Source: Pseudoneurospora amorphoporcata
Lineage: Eukaryota > Ascomycota > Sordariomycetes > Sordariales > Sordariaceae
Length of the DNA: 64,000 nucleotides
Direction of reading: 5' to 3'
NCBI GenBank assembly: GCA_033297205.1
Contig: MU859074.1
Coordinates: 62,001 to 126,000, forward strand
The translations under genes and the position numbers were made by a program. Below are positions 1 to 11,885 of the stretch, piece after piece. The notes beneath the pieces are model-generated. The model searched no databases. It was not told where the DNA came from and worked only from the letters and a program-made list of their open reading frames with translations. Positions within the stretch are counted from its first letter, which is position 1; every line of letters begins with the position of its first letter.

Positions 1-100
1 TGGCCAGGCCATGCCATGCCATTCACTAGACCCTACATTCAATTGTCTCACAACCGCGCACTAGACAGCGAGTAAGTAGCACAGCTCTTGGTCAAGATGA

Positions 101-139
101 TACCTACCTAGTGTAGGTAAGGTAGGTAAGGTAGGTTAG
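101..139. repeat. TACCTA/TAGGTA inverted repeat
   Basis: TACCTACCTA is followed after GTG by TAGGTAAGGTAGGTAAGG, so the two halves can pair as a hairpin. Similar TAGGTA palindromes recur in other intergenic stretches of this window (27296, 33982, 37762, 41450). Confidence 0.7.
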
Positions 140-316
140 AAAGTTGACTTGACTCGCTGGGATAAGAGTGGGGTGGTCAGCACCGGGGAAGGAGAGGAAC
201 CGGGGCCGGATGCGGGATGCGGGATGCGGATGCGGATTTGTAACGAGAAGTACTTTCCTTACCTACTACATAGGGAAGGGAGGAGGACTCGGAGACTCGA
301 GGAGATCTTAGCAAGA

Positions 317-342
317 GACAGACAGACAGACAGACAGACAGA
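317..342 (+). repeat. (GACA)n microsatellite
   Basis: Six uninterrupted GACA units followed by GA are read directly from the sequence. There is no associated gene. Confidence 0.9.
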
Positions 343-3131
343 GGGCGGAGCTGGAGTGGGAGCTGGAGTTGGGGATTTGTAGCAGAGAGAAAAGAAGCCC
401 AGTGTACACTGTCGATGTGAGCATTATGGGCGCACTGGGTGGTCTGGAGAATGGGTCGTGTAGTATTTTGTATTGTGTGGGTTTTCTTGGTGTGAGCGGG
501 AAGTTCCCATTTTCCCCTCTTTTTTTTTCTTTCCCCTTTCCGGGTTTGAGGCCCCCATTTGATGGAATTGGGGTGGTTATTTGGTTAATTATGTTCCCAT
601 TTTTGCTGCGAGGTTTTGCTGGGTGGGAGCATGGAGATAAAACGGGCGCTCAAACATCAGACAGGGAAATCAACAAAGTGGGTAAGAATTTCTTGATGGA
701 TATAGTTACATCTCTTCGGTCTTTCACGCCATATTGTAGAACGCCTTTGGGCATATACACATTTCTTTTTCGACCAGTGTCCCGTTAATCCTCATTCTTA
801 TGTGTTCTCAGTTCTCGGCGTGGAAAGCCGCCATCACCTCCTTTGTACTCCCTTTCTAATCCATGAATACAAGTTGAGAGTTGGATGAGAGAGTCAAAAA
901 ACTAGCAAATAGAAATAGTAGTAGTTCCCACTCCACCTCAAAATGGCGCCTTTTCTCCCCCTTGAGCTCCCGATTTTTTTTTCCTCTTTTTTTTTCACGG
1001 GAACAGCGGCTGTCATCCAAAAAAGGTGCCAAAGGGACCGCAAATCAGCCCTCCCACAAGTGCTAACTCTCGCTCCATCATCCCCACTGGGACGACACAA
1101 AGTTTGCGTTAGCGTGCGCACATGCGGTGGCATTGACGCAAACAAAGGGGAAGAGGAGGGGGCGCGAGATGCAGGAGTAGAACCGGGGAAGATCCCAACT
1201 GGACATTCCCGCCCAAAATGACTCTCCTCCAGCGGCAGGTGTCGGAAGAAGGGAGGGAGGGACGACTGATGATGAGTGGGTGGGTGTGTGGGTGGGTGGA
1301 TGTTGAACAGTGGCGGATAGTAAGGGCAGAACAGACTGTCTGTCCATGACTGGTGTGTGAGCGTCGCCTTTCTCCTTCCCCTCCCCCTCCAGTCAAGCCA
1401 TGCCCAAGAATGTGGAGATTTTCGAACAAGAAGGCTGGCTTATCCAGCGAATGACGCTCGAATTGACTCGAACCTTGCCGTAGCCTATATGCGAGGCCCA
1501 TAGAACAGGAACAAGTCGGGGAGACGGAGACGGGCCAGCTGGCGAATTGGGATGGAGGAGGGCATATGCGAGGACCAAGCATTCTTCCCTCCTTTTCGCC
1601 TGCCCCTCCGACGAGTCTGCGATGTAAAACTCTCGCTCGAACGGGGAGGTTAGAAAGCAGAGCGGCCTTGGCATAAGGTGACCTGGGGCGACCTCATCAT
1701 TCGTGTGCTTTCTTTTTTCTGCTGGTATCCCGACGCAGGCGTAGCCCCTTTGGTAGGTCATCGGTCGGCTGCGGGCTAGACAGTGGAGACCTTTTGGTAA
1801 TCGAAAATTCCCTTGTTTCCATAAGGAGCTGGGTCGCAGTTGAAGAAGCCGGATCTCGCGGGACTCGGTGAGGAAGAAGCCGAGAGCCATCTCTCTGCTA
1901 CACCTGAACGGGCTCAGAACACAACCTGGTGACAGGAAAAAAAAAAAAAAGGGAGGGCGACCGTAAGCTGGCCTCGCTAGTAGTAGACCACCAGGCTTCC
2001 AGGTCATCCTTGGGTGGTACCGCGGCCTACAACGAGGCCATGGCTGGCTGATGTGACGTGCTTTGCTGTCCCTGCTTGCTTCCGAATGTTGCACGTCCTT
2101 CCGCTTTGGGGGTTACTGACGCACCCTCCCTCTCTTCCTTCCCCTCGTAGCTCTCATTTCTCATCTCGATTTATGTTACCCGTTCCACTCTCCGACGATA
2201 GCCATCTGCGGCGTGGCAGTGACCCAACAATTGCCTCTGAAGCTGAACGGTGCACGGACTCCCAATGAGGCCTTTGTTCCACGGGAAGGAGAAGACGGAG
2301 GAATTGTTGGTCCTATGGTCCGAAGGAATGGGGGTGATGCATATGGCTGAGGTCGCATCTCGAAGAATATCCACCACCGATGGAAGCACAAAACTTTTCC
2401 ACACAAGCCTCCAACTAGGTCGAACTTTCGAGAGAAGGGAACCGGGAAAGCAGACCTGTATAGGGATTAATATCTTTGGCAAGAGGACATCAACTCGGAA
2501 CTTGGTGAACGTGGCTACCAATTAATGGACGTGCGCCTTGTCAACGTTATGTTTGTTGGGGGCCGGAGAACTACACCACCATTGGTTGGCCCAAGGCCAA
2601 CATGGATCCAGTCAATGAACAAAGGGAAAGGTGAGATTGATTTTCTTGCTGTACAACGCATACGTACCCCCAAACTCGCCGTTTTTAACCTATCCTTGGC
2701 CCTATCCAACATTTTGGGCATCCAAGGCGGTGATGTATGAGACAAATGGACGCTATATCCCACCTCGGCGGGTATCGACAACTCGTTAACACAACATCCC
2801 GCCATTGCCACGTTGTCTCTGACCGCAGACCTGTCGAATCGCTGAACGCTCGCTGTTTCCGGAGCAGCATCATGAAAGAGGAAAGATGACTAAAAGAAAA
2901 TATGGTTGGGAAACCTGCCAGGCAAGCTTGGACATGTAGCCTGGAGCTGCCCTGGGGCTGAGGAATTCCCGAGTTATTGTTGTGTATGGTGGTTCTGTTC
3001 AATGAACGTATGTATAGTATGGGTATATCCGTGGGTCGGAGGATACTATTGATATTTAGTCATGTTGCCGTCAAGATCAGGTGGGTTGGGTATGAACGGC
3101 CATGTCATGGTTTGAATGTCGTGGTATGGTT

Positions 3132-3791
3132 TCAGCGCATGGCGGCAGCGGCGTCGGTAAAGTTACCGACGAGGGCCTCGCCTCCTTCGGCCTTGATGGG
3201 TATGGTTGGCAAGGAAGCTTTGCGCAGCATCTCCATGTTGTCGTCCTCGGGGGTGCCCCAATCAACCCGTGCCACGGAAGCCATGTCGTCGTAGGTCGAG
3301 AGCTTGGAAAGCAGGGCATTGTAGCGCTGGCCAGCGAAGCCGTGGGGAGCAGGGGCGTCCTGCATGGGTTTGTCATGCGGGACCATGTCGTAGATGTCGA
3401 CCATGTTACTGAGCGGTTCCGGGTTAGTCTCATTCGCTTTACCGACTCCGTGGACTTGGATTTCGGGCTAGATCTTGGGAGGGAGCGGGCATACTTTGAT
3501 GTACGTTCCACCACACCCTGCAGAGCCGCAATCTCCCTTTCTGTCTCCTGCGGGTCCTCCTGGTTCATCATGTGTTGTTGATCAAAGCTACCGTAGTGCA
3601 TGTTCTCGTCGTAGAGAGGTTGCTCTTCCTCCTGTGTAGAAAGAGTCCAGGTCAGTTCCCATGTTCCGTCTGAGTTCTCTTTTGATGGTCACGCCATTTC
3701 GGAACTGTGACCGCTATGCCATGCTAGAGCCTACCTCGTCGTAGTCATCGCGCTTCCCACTGCCGAAGCAGGTAGAACAGTAGTTGCCCAT
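3132..3791 (-). CDS. LAMTOR1/Meh1(Ego1)-like lipid-anchored protein
   Basis: Three exons, complement(3132..3408, 3495..3631, 3735..3791), give 156 residues. The first exon encodes MGNYCSTCFG: Gly2 suits N-myristoylation, and Cys5 and Cys8 suit palmitoylation, the double anchor expected of this family. After splicing, the centre reads EREIAALQGVVERTSNNMVDIYDM. It resembles the LAMTOR1 core, where a helix ends in a T-x-N-x-IDI-like motif. Introns have GT/AG ends, and the second has a CTAAC branch site. In the known family, LAMTOR1/Meh1 ties the Ragulator/EGO complex to the lysosome or vacuole and brings Rag GTPases and TORC1 there. The short length (human 161 aa) agrees. Lipidation and complex membership are inferred from family knowledge. 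The start is fixed by the MG lipidation motif. Confidence 0.78.
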
Positions 3792-5517
3792 CTTGTTCGT
3801 CCAGCCCTATTCCCTTCTTGTGTGTATCGTATCGCCAGTCGGATGGTGGTCGGTCGGTATCAAGTCGTCGTCGGATGACGTTGGTCAGTCGGAATCGCGC
3901 GAGCGAGGAAAAGTCTCGAAGCCAGTCGTGTCGTCAAAGCAAGATTGGGAGAAAAGACTGTCGCGAAGAGATAAAACCTGAAACAACGGCGAAATGAAAA
4001 TCAGGCGAAACGTTGGGCCGTGAAAATCGCTTAGTGGTGTTTTAGTTGCTTTGGTTTCTCGTCGGGTGCCCGCTGGGAAGGGGGACTGCTAGCGAGGTCG
4101 GTTCATCAGGAAAAGGAAAGAATATGTCGCGATGGACTTGGTGCAGTTTCCCGAAATCCGAGGCGTGTGGTCGGCCGTCGGCTTGGAATCGGGCGATGAT
4201 TGCGCGAGGGATCTCAACTGGAAAGAACGGGAAAGTTGTCCTTAGCGGTCTCAATCGTCGTCGTCGTTTTCAAATTTCAGCGGGCCCCGATTCATTTCCT
4301 GGCGTTCCTTCCTTCCCGCAATAGCACAAGGTCGCGAATCGAATTGGCGATTGCAACAAGTGTGTCATGGTCCAAGCCTGCCGTGTGGCTACAAGTACAA
4401 GGAGCCTGGGCCTACGAACTTGGGGAACCCTGTGTGGCCTGAACAGCAGGCGCAAGTGCACGTGCCTGCCATCCACCCCAGCCCCTGGTGGCAGAAACAG
4501 TTGGTCAATGCGCACTTACACGCCATTTTAGCCCTCTTCAGTAGTGGCTCATCAGTGGCTGATCATTCGAACATCCAACTTTGTTTCGATGGAGATGGAC
4601 TATGTAGAAGAGGATCCAATCTGGAAAGATTCCTTGTTTCTTTTTTTCCTTCAAAGAAGCATCGCTTCTAACCTTGATCGGTGACCGTGATAGACAAGGA
4701 AGGTGCGATCGGACTCCGGACTTACACTAGTGCCCCGAAGGTGAAAGCATCCCGACATTCAAGTGGAAGTATGTACCCGCTGTATTGCCCTGTGAACCCC
4801 ACTGTAACCTGATGCCCATCTCAGACTTCTGCTTCACTCTCTCCTTTACGCCTTCGTCGTCCGTTCGCAATATCTGTGAATCGAGGCAGCATGAAAAACT
4901 GACAAGGTAACTAGACAGGATTGAACATGGCGAAAAACAAGCTTTATGCTCAATATCTGAGTAAAACTCGCTCAAATCGACGAGTGTCGCAGCCGAGTTT
5001 GTGTCTCGTTGCGGGGAATTTCCACAAACCCCACTGACCGTTTAGAATAAGACCTTCCCTCATCCTTCGGTTCCTTCCTTTGAAGACTGAAGCTCTCTCT
5101 CGGACTTCTCAGGAGCTCTTGGCATTAAAATTTCCGGCAGATGTGAATCAAATTTCATCGGCCTTTTGTTCGATTCAAGAATGATAACGAAGGTAAAACA
5201 TTATGGGTATATCCAGCACTTTCTAACTTTACATGAACACTTCAATCTTATCCCGTTCTTTTCAACAACCCCTCATGAAAAACATGCGAGTCTTTCGAAA
5301 CATGAACCTTGGAAACGTTAAAAGAAAGAAAAAGAAAAAAGAAGAAAAGAGCAATTGTGTAGCTCTGGCCGTGGGTTTTCAATCCCTGATGATGCAGGCA
5401 TGGAACAATTTGTTGTTTTTCGCTTTTTTCTTCTTCATCGGACAAGTAAGTTCACGGAAAACTTTTTCCCTTGATTGCGAGAGAAAAAGTTCCTACGCCC
5501 TTCCTCCGTGTGCACCA
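3792..5517. other. intergenic DNA, no gene supported
   Basis: This 1.7-kb stretch lies between two minus-strand genes. It should contain the promoter of the LAMTOR1-like gene at its left end and 3' sequence of the membrane-protein gene at its right end. Open frames are short and lack conserved motifs. I see nothing further. Confidence 0.55.
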
Positions 5518-6774
5518 TTATAGCGCCGTCCCCGGGGGCACAACCACATTCTGATCGACCGTGCTCCTCGGATAATACACCGTAGTCCTTGACAAATCCA
5601 CCGGCGTCCCTGGATGTACATCATCTGGATCCGCCGCTGCTGATGCCTCATAGTTATGCTCCGGTGTCCCAACCGTCGTGCTCGCCACCGACAACCTGAC
5701 ATCCATCACGCTCAACCTCTGATCCAGCGGCGGTAGCACCGGCGACGGCGACAATGACGGCACGCTCAAATTCGACATCTCCAACCCTTGCTCCGGTGAA
5801 AGCGACTCGTTTCCAAACACCGAAGTAGCAGCCGAAGAGGCAGCGGGAACCGTCGAGACGAGCGTGGTGGCGGATTTGGTGTAGGCCGGTGGTGGTGTAG
5901 AGGGGTAGTAGCTTGATGGGCGATTTGCGTCTGAGGGCCCCACGGCGTAGAAGCCGGGCGGAACGTCACCGTTCGCCAGCGCCATCGTGAGTCGTCGGGA
6001 CTTGGAGCGCCGGAAGAGGATCATCCAGAGACCGAAGACGAGGATAATGCAGACTATGGGGACGATAACCCCGATGGAGACTTGGGCGGCCATGGGTATT
6101 CCGCCTTCCCCGCCTTCGTGTGGGGTGGAGGAGGAGGCAGCTGTGGGTGCAGCAGCTGGTTGTGAAGATAAGCTCATTCTGGAAGATATGGGGTTTGTGG
6201 TTTCTGATGTAGTAGAATTTGAGGAAGTTTGGATAGCGATTGCTGTGGTCGTTGATATCCAAGTAGTGAGCGAAGCGGTGGACAACGTCATTGTTGGTGT
6301 TGTTTGTGCAGCCGTCCAGGTCGAACTGATAATCGTTGCTGTAGTCGTTGAAAAAGGAGTGCTGCTCATCAAGGTGTTGCTGGGGTTCACACAATAGGGG
6401 GAGCCAGATTCGGCGCCCATGCATGTTTGCCCGTCAGCGCAGCAAACATTCCCGCATTGGAAATCACCAGCAGCGCAAACCCTTGCACATCCATCCTGGC
6501 CAGCCCCCGGAGCGCAACAGAAAAAGGCGCCGTTATCAAGCGAGCAGGTTGATCCATTCCCGCAACACCAGCTTCCCTGCGGACATGTTGTTTCGTCGCT
6601 CGCACAGGTGAGATTGCGTCGTGCGAGTTCGAGAAGGCCTCGACGACCTGGACTGGCTAGGGTGCCTATATGGAGTTTTGGCCGATGGGCAGGTTGAAAA
6701 AGGAATCGGGTTGGTGGGACAAGGAAAGAAGCGTCGTTCAATGTGGCATTAGCTAAGAGATCCATATCAATCAT
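5518..6774 (-). CDS. single-pass membrane protein with Cys-rich ectodomain
   Basis: One open frame of 418 residues; I do not recognise a named family. Residues about 57-128 are rich in cysteine (paired CC and CxxC spacing, as in small fungal extracellular modules). Residues 133-218 are a Ser/Thr-rich stalk fit for O-mannosylation. One hydrophobic segment follows at about 229-254, then RRSKSRR, which points to a cytoplasmic tail of about 160 residues. The tail contains PPPAY (294-298), a PPxY motif of the kind bound by WW domains of Rsp5/Nedd4 ubiquitin ligases. The layout resembles fungal wall-sensor or Mid2-like proteins, but only in architecture. No signal peptide is visible at the chosen start, so a short upstream exon may be missing. 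Just upstream the frame is closed by TGA. Confidence 0.75.
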   Translation of the reverse strand: MIDMDLLANATLNDASFLVPPTRFLFQPAHRPKLHIGTLASPGRRGLLELARRNLTCASDETTCPQGSWCCGNGSTCSLDNGAFFCCAPGAGQDGCARVCAAGDFQCGNVCCADGQTCMGAESGSPYCVNPSNTLMSSTPFSTTTATIISSTWTAAQTTPTMTLSTASLTTWISTTTAIAIQTSSNSTTSETTNPISSRMSLSSQPAAAPTAASSSTPHEGGEGGIPMAAQVSIGVIVPIVCIILVFGLWMILFRRSKSRRLTMALANGDVPPGFYAVGPSDANRPSSYYPSTPPPAYTKSATTLVSTVPAASSAATSVFGNESLSPEQGLEMSNLSVPSLSPSPVLPPLDQRLSVMDVRLSVASTTVGTPEHNYEASAAADPDDVHPGTPVDLSRTTVYYPRSTVDQNVVVPPGTAL

Positions 6775-8184
6775 ATTGGTGAAGGTACCGTCAGATATAC
6801 TTCAAAAGAGCGACATGACATGGAGTGAGCGAAAGTGTAAAAGAGCGGATTGGCGAAAAGGTCGAAAAGGCAAAACCCCCAACGGAAAAGAAGGGAAACC
6901 AGTCCATGTTATCAGAATTGTCTTCATATGCGCTAAGCGACGTTGTTGGTGTGACGCCGTCAAGGTTGAAGATCGACAGTCATCAAGTCTGTGACACTAA
7001 TTTCCTCAAGTGTTGATCCCGATGGGCGGTCCGTGCAGCAAGGGAAAGAAGAAAGGTACCACGGCCTGTGATTGGCCCGTCCACACCCCGGCCCCGAATT
7101 GGATTCCGGTGCGGACCTGAAGCTAGCATGGGGCGGATGGGTCACTGGGGGCCGTCTCGGAGATCGACACGCAAAAGACTCCAAGAGACGCCCAATCGGG
7201 TCCGGACAATCCGGGGAAGTGCCGGGGCTTAAATGACAAAGGGGTCCCGAACTCGTCGCCATTTCGGAGTCGCAGCCAGCATTTGGCAAGGAGCAGGTTT
7301 TTACATGCAGTTCAATCTCCCATCGTTAGCGCTGAAGCGGAGAGGTCCGCCTACTTGCACCTATGTGTAAGTGGGTTAGGGTTGGCCATGATCAGGATCA
7401 CGGTATGGATTTTGCAAGATCGAGGCTTATCATGAAGTCGGTGTAGGTACCTGGTGATATACCACATGGTTGCAGGGCTTAGTTTTCTGGGATCCGTCTG
7501 ATAAAGCACATGCAGCATTGCAGACTGCACGATTCTCTTCAAAAGCTGGAATTCTGGAACATGGAGGCACCTCAGCTGTATTATTACTGTCATTACCCTT
7601 CTCACAGTTTAATAATTTTCTCAGCCTCCGGGATCTAGCCCTAACCCCATACCGACTTGGGAAGGCGCGGTCCTTCTCATGCCGCATGCCTCTGCATCTT
7701 GCCAGAGGAGGCCTGCCAAAATGTTCAAGAAATGGTGTCGGGATTTCCATGGCGTGTGATACAAGTACAAATGGAAAAGATCCGTTCTCATCCCGGAGGA
7801 CTAATCGGGTAGACAAACTTCCAATTAGTCGAATAGATAGGACGTAGCGCTATTAAAGACGTACAAGCGGCGGTTTTTCATAAACAAGGAAGGAGCAAGA
7901 CTTGCGTTCCACGTACCAAAACCACTGAGAGCTATCAACGAACGGGCTGTCTGCCGCTACAGATATGCATCAACCCCTCCCCCGACGCAATATCTGCAAA
8001 ACCTTGGATGCTGCATGCCATCTTGAATGGCTCGTGGCATTGCACTATAAATACAAGCTGAGCTCCTCTCCCTTCCCCTTCCTCTCCCAAATTTCTACCT
8101 TCTCCTTCCTCCCCGCAACCACCCATCACCTTCCAAACTGCCAGCACCATACTTCTCAGACTCATCATACGCGCTACTGTCAGA
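6775..8184. other. divergent intergenic region
   Basis: This 1.4-kb stretch lies between the start of the minus-strand membrane-protein gene and the plus-strand five-exon gene, so it should hold both promoters. A TATA box is visible at 8046-8053. Other open frames (for example around 7430-7850 on both strands) overlap each other and show no domain. Confidence 0.6.
8046..8053 (+). promoter_or_regulatory. TATA box of the 8185 gene
   Basis: TATAAATA lies 132 nt before the proposed ATG at 8185 and is followed by a pyrimidine-rich leader, the usual layout of a fungal core promoter. The GH43 gene at 51.7 kb has a TATA box at nearly the same distance. Confidence 0.55.
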
Positions 8185-9807
8185 ATGATAGCTGACAAAG
8201 AATCTCCTACCAAAGCCATCAACGACACAGGCTTCATTGAGCCTATGAGGTTCGAATGGCGTGTCACTGGCTACTTTACGCCCGACCTTCTCGAGGACCA
8301 CATTGACAGACTGGCCCGGGTTGCCCAAAAGTGGCTGAAAACTTGCCACTGGCCAGCCAAAGAATTCCAATATGGCGCTGCCACGGTCGAGCCGATGGCT
8401 CTGTGCTCCCGTGAGGAACGCAAGAAGGCTTCTTTGGACAAGAACGGGAGAGCGTACTTTGCCATGACGGTATGTGGATCCCATATCTCTGTCGTACCAG
8501 ACGTTCATCTTTAGAAATAGTCTAACAATCTTCATAACAGCTCCAAATAACTGTTCAGCTCAAGCGTGGTCGCATCTTTGTTCCGCGGGATGTGTCGGAT
8601 CTGAAAGAGACGCTCATTTCCTGTCTGTTTCCCCTGTCTGGTGAACCTATCGCTATTTTTAAGGGCTCCGGCTTTCGCTCCTCTTTGCCCATCGGCGGTT
8701 TTGAGGGGGGAAATGCAATCTCCAGTACCCTTCGGCTTTGCCCCACTGATGAACTTGCCAAGGTGTTGGGAAGGATTTATGGAGGGATTATTTTCCACCA
8801 CGCGCAGACTCAAGAGCGTTTTCCCGCCTACCCTATTCTGGCCTTCATTAACAGGGTAAGAACCGTCAATCTTGTCCGAATACCGATCGAATTATAGCTG
8901 ACTTTGGCGTAGAACCTTCTGGAATTCAAGGGCGGTCCTACAAAGTCCGGCGAACAGCGCTCAAAAGTGCCAGATCATCCAGTCGCCATGCAGGCAGTCT
9001 TGCAAGAACTACTCGACACTTATCTCGCATCGTATCATGTCTTTAAGAAAACTATCGCTGCGGCCCACAAGGAAGGTTAGTTCCCCCTCTATCCTCCATC
9101 AATTCAAGGGAGGTCGACCATCTGACATGAATTAGGCACTTCGCGAAAGACGATCAAGAACGTAGTCACCAATGCCGAGATCGTGGTTTCTTCGTTGACC
9201 AGACTCGTCAATACCATCAAGCAACATGTCGGCAAGAGCGCCCCGAAATCCACGAGCCAATTCTTCGTCAAACGGTGGATCAAGAACTTCTTCCGAACGG
9301 AGTCGCATACAATCTGCCTTGACAGCAAAAGCTTTGACGTTGATCTTTGCAAGCGCACGCGTACGTGTTAAAACTCATGACCAATCCACATATCCTAAAC
9401 ATAACGGCTAACATGATACCGCCCTACAAACAGTTCTCACCAGACTCAGGCCCTACAAGAGAACTATGCTCTCCATCATCGGCGCCGCCCGTCTTCTGGA
9501 TCCGAGCACACGCGAAGAGTTCAAGAAGGTGATTAACTCGACGGCCAACACGCCCGACAAGGCCGAACTCTTACGTTTGTACGAAAGCATTTGGCACGGG
9601 TTGCCGAACTTCACCCGGGAGCAGGTGCTAGCGTCGATGGACTCGTTCATGAGTATGATTGAGGATGAACACTACCGGCTTGCGGAGCAGCTCGACCTCC
9701 TCAACATGGAGATCGGAAGGGCGTTCGGCCCTGCTATTCCAACGGATATGGGGTGGGATGACTTCAAGGAAAAGGCCTTGGACTCGCACTTTCCGTGCTA
9801 TATATAG
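8185..9807 (+). CDS. five-exon protein of unknown function
   Basis: Exons 8185..8469, 8541..8855, 8913..9075, 9136..9360 and 9434..9807 join in frame to 453 residues. All four introns have GT/AG ends (GTATGT, GTAAGA, GTTAGT, GTACGT), and each exon boundary keeps an open frame through phases 0, 0, 1 and 1. That regularity makes the model credible. I do not recognise the family. No signal peptide or membrane segment is evident. The N-terminal third contains FEWRVTGYFTPDLLEDHIDRL, the middle a basic stretch (KRGRIFVPRDV), and the C-terminal third is helical and charged, ending in DSHFPCYI. A cytosolic or nuclear protein is the likeliest reading. The first ATG after the TATA box was chosen as start. 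Confidence 0.75.
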
Positions 9808-10517
9808 TTTCGCCACAACACAACTTCAACTAGTATGGATAGCACAAAGAAACTGGATGTTGGGAGGAATGATCTTGGTGTAATCAGGCGTTGCTGAGTT
9901 TTCTCGGACGATGTGCACGGAACGTCATGATTATAGGACCTTTTGTATAGGGGCGTGGGACGTTAGATTTAAGTTTCTGGATTTACCATTCGGTACACGA
10001 AAGAAAACATGGCGTTCACATTTTTCAGACAGAGACACACGGCGCGATCACCACGTGGCTGTCGCAGACAATGCAATCGGGGTTCACCACCACTCTCCCC
10101 ATGGGGTTAGAGTAGCATTGGTCCCGTATTCCATATGTAATTAAACGGCTAGACACGAGAGACGTCATGGTCGGTATCGAGCGAGCCAATCAGCATCCAT
10201 TGTGCCCCAGTCCCAGATTCCCAGCTTCCAACACTAACAGCCAACATTCCTTTTTTAAACGGTTGTTGGTTCATCCTTTGTTTGTTGGTCTCCGACTGGC
10301 CAGAACAAGCGGTGATATTTGTTTGTTTAAGACCGGCGATAGGAACTAGTAATGGCCGACCTATCACAACCATACCATGCCCCTGCTGCCTTTTTGGATC
10401 CAACAACATCCAGACGACTGTGGCAGACAAAATGGCGATGACCCCCAGCTGTTCGAGTCGCCGCACTTTTCCCTTAGCTTTCCTAGCACGAAAGCGCATT
10501 GAGCTCATTCGGCGACG
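9808..10517. other. intergenic DNA
   Basis: About 0.7 kb lies between two co-directional plus-strand genes. It should carry the 3' end of the first and the promoter of the second. No gene, repeat or RNA gene is visible. Confidence 0.6.
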
Positions 10518-10913
10518 ATGACGGGAACAGATACAGAAATGACCACACCCTCGGTATCACCCCGACCAAAATCGGATGAAACTCCCGGCTCAGCAAAAGC
10601 TCTCTCCGAATTCCAAAACCTAGGCAACGGCATTCTCTTTTTCGATCCACCACAGAACCATAACCATGACGACCACCATGCACAACTGCAACCACAACTC
10701 ATAATCTTCTGCACCTGGCTAGGCGGCGCCACCCGCCGGCGCATCGCCAAATACACCTCGGGCTACCGACGCCTTTTTCCCACGTCTCCAATCCTGGTGA
10801 TTCGAACCGTCATTGCCGATTTCACCGTCCGGTCCGAGCAGGTGATTCGCAAGAATTTGGTACCGGCTAGGGATGTTGTGAGGGATGTTCTCTCTCGCTC
10901 GTCTACCACCACC

Positions 10914-10944
<31 letters not shown>

Positions 10945-11885
10945 TTACCAGCACAGTTCAAGACGGCGCCGGACCTGGATCGGAAAACGGATTGGAAACA
11001 GACACAGGGACCACCAGCACGGCAACAGGAACGGGTGTCTTACTCCACATGTTCTCCAACGGCGGCTGCCACCTAGCCGTGCAACTCGCCCATGGTTACC
11101 TCTCCTATTACCACCAACCCTTACCCGTCAGCCTGCAGATCCTCGACTCCTCCCCCGGCACTTTTTCCATTTCCCAAACCTACGGCGCAGCAGTCCATTC
11201 CATCCCCTCGCACCACCCGTGGGCTTTGCAGACGCTGGAAAAGTGGGGATTGTGGGGAGCGGTGGTGTTTATTGCCGGATTCCAGCGGGGATTGCCGACG
11301 AGTGTGGGGGAGAAAGTGGTTAGGAAAAAATGGTTGGGGGGCGTGGGGGTGGATTTTGAGGAGATGAGGGGGGAGATTTTGAATGAGAGGGTTTGGGGCG
11401 GTGAAACGGGGAGGTTGTATTTGTATTCAAAGGCGGATGAGGCGGTTAGTTGGAGGGATGTTGAGAGGCATGTTGAACAGGCCAAAAGGCTGGTGAAGGA
11501 AAGGGCGGTAAAGAAGGGAATTATTGGAAGGGGGGAGGTTCAAGCTGAAGTTGAAGGGTTGGTGAGAGCGGAGAGGTTCGAAAAGGCGACTCATTGTGGG
11601 TTGGTGATGGAGGATGAGGAGAGGTATTGGGCGGCTGTGCGGGAGAGTTGGGAGGGGCAGATGGAGAGAAGGAGGCGGATGCGGAGGGAGAGCCATTCTA
11701 ATTCTGGCCAGGAAGTATCTCAAGAAAAGTGCAAAGATGGCAAAGTCGTGTTGGGGGCCATGGATGAGGAACAAGGAGAAGGGCAAACGAATGGCATAGA
11801 GCCAGGGAAGACGTCTGGGGTTGAAGACGGAGTCGAGTCGAGAGGAGATGCTTGTTTTAAGAGAAGCCGCACGAGCAAGCTCTGA
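10518..11885 (+). CDS. TMEM53/DUF829 (PaxU-type) alpha/beta-hydrolase-like protein
   Basis: One uninterrupted frame of 455 residues. The N-terminal part reads LIIFCTWLGGATRRRIAKYTSGYRR and continues with an ILVIRT strand, as in TMEM53/DUF829 proteins, where a beta strand leads to a W-x-G-A turn. HMFSNGGC places Ser180 in the nucleophile-elbow position (F-S-N-G-G replaces the classic G-x-S-x-G). VSLQILDSSPGTFS follows, and the later LYLYSKADEAVSW supplies the expected late acidic residue. His in ATHCGLV could complete a triad. A run of Asn (encoded by AAC repeats near 10915-10942) interrupts the fold in a loop. Fungal members include PaxU of indole-diterpene clusters, but no such cluster is present here, and the substrate is unknown. 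The tail beyond about residue 385 is charged and disordered. Confidence 0.8.

Larger units (their letters stand above)
1..3131. other. intergenic DNA, no gene supported
   Basis: I see no convincing gene here. The open frames are short, lack recognisable domains and are largely low-complexity translations of purine or pyrimidine runs. The stretch holds a TAGGTA/TACCTA hairpin near 101-139, a GACA microsatellite at 317-342 and several homopolymer tracts. An unrecognised gene with many introns cannot be excluded. Confidence 0.55.

Noticed and set aside
1393..2094. 233-codon minus-strand frame
   Set aside because: No domain, a poly-Phe run produced by an A-tract, and no promoter or splice context. 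It overlaps other equally long random frames.
10518..11885. PaxU-like gene as evidence of an indole-diterpene cluster
   Set aside because: The TMEM53/DUF829 family is widespread in eukaryotes, and none of the other cluster genes are nearby.
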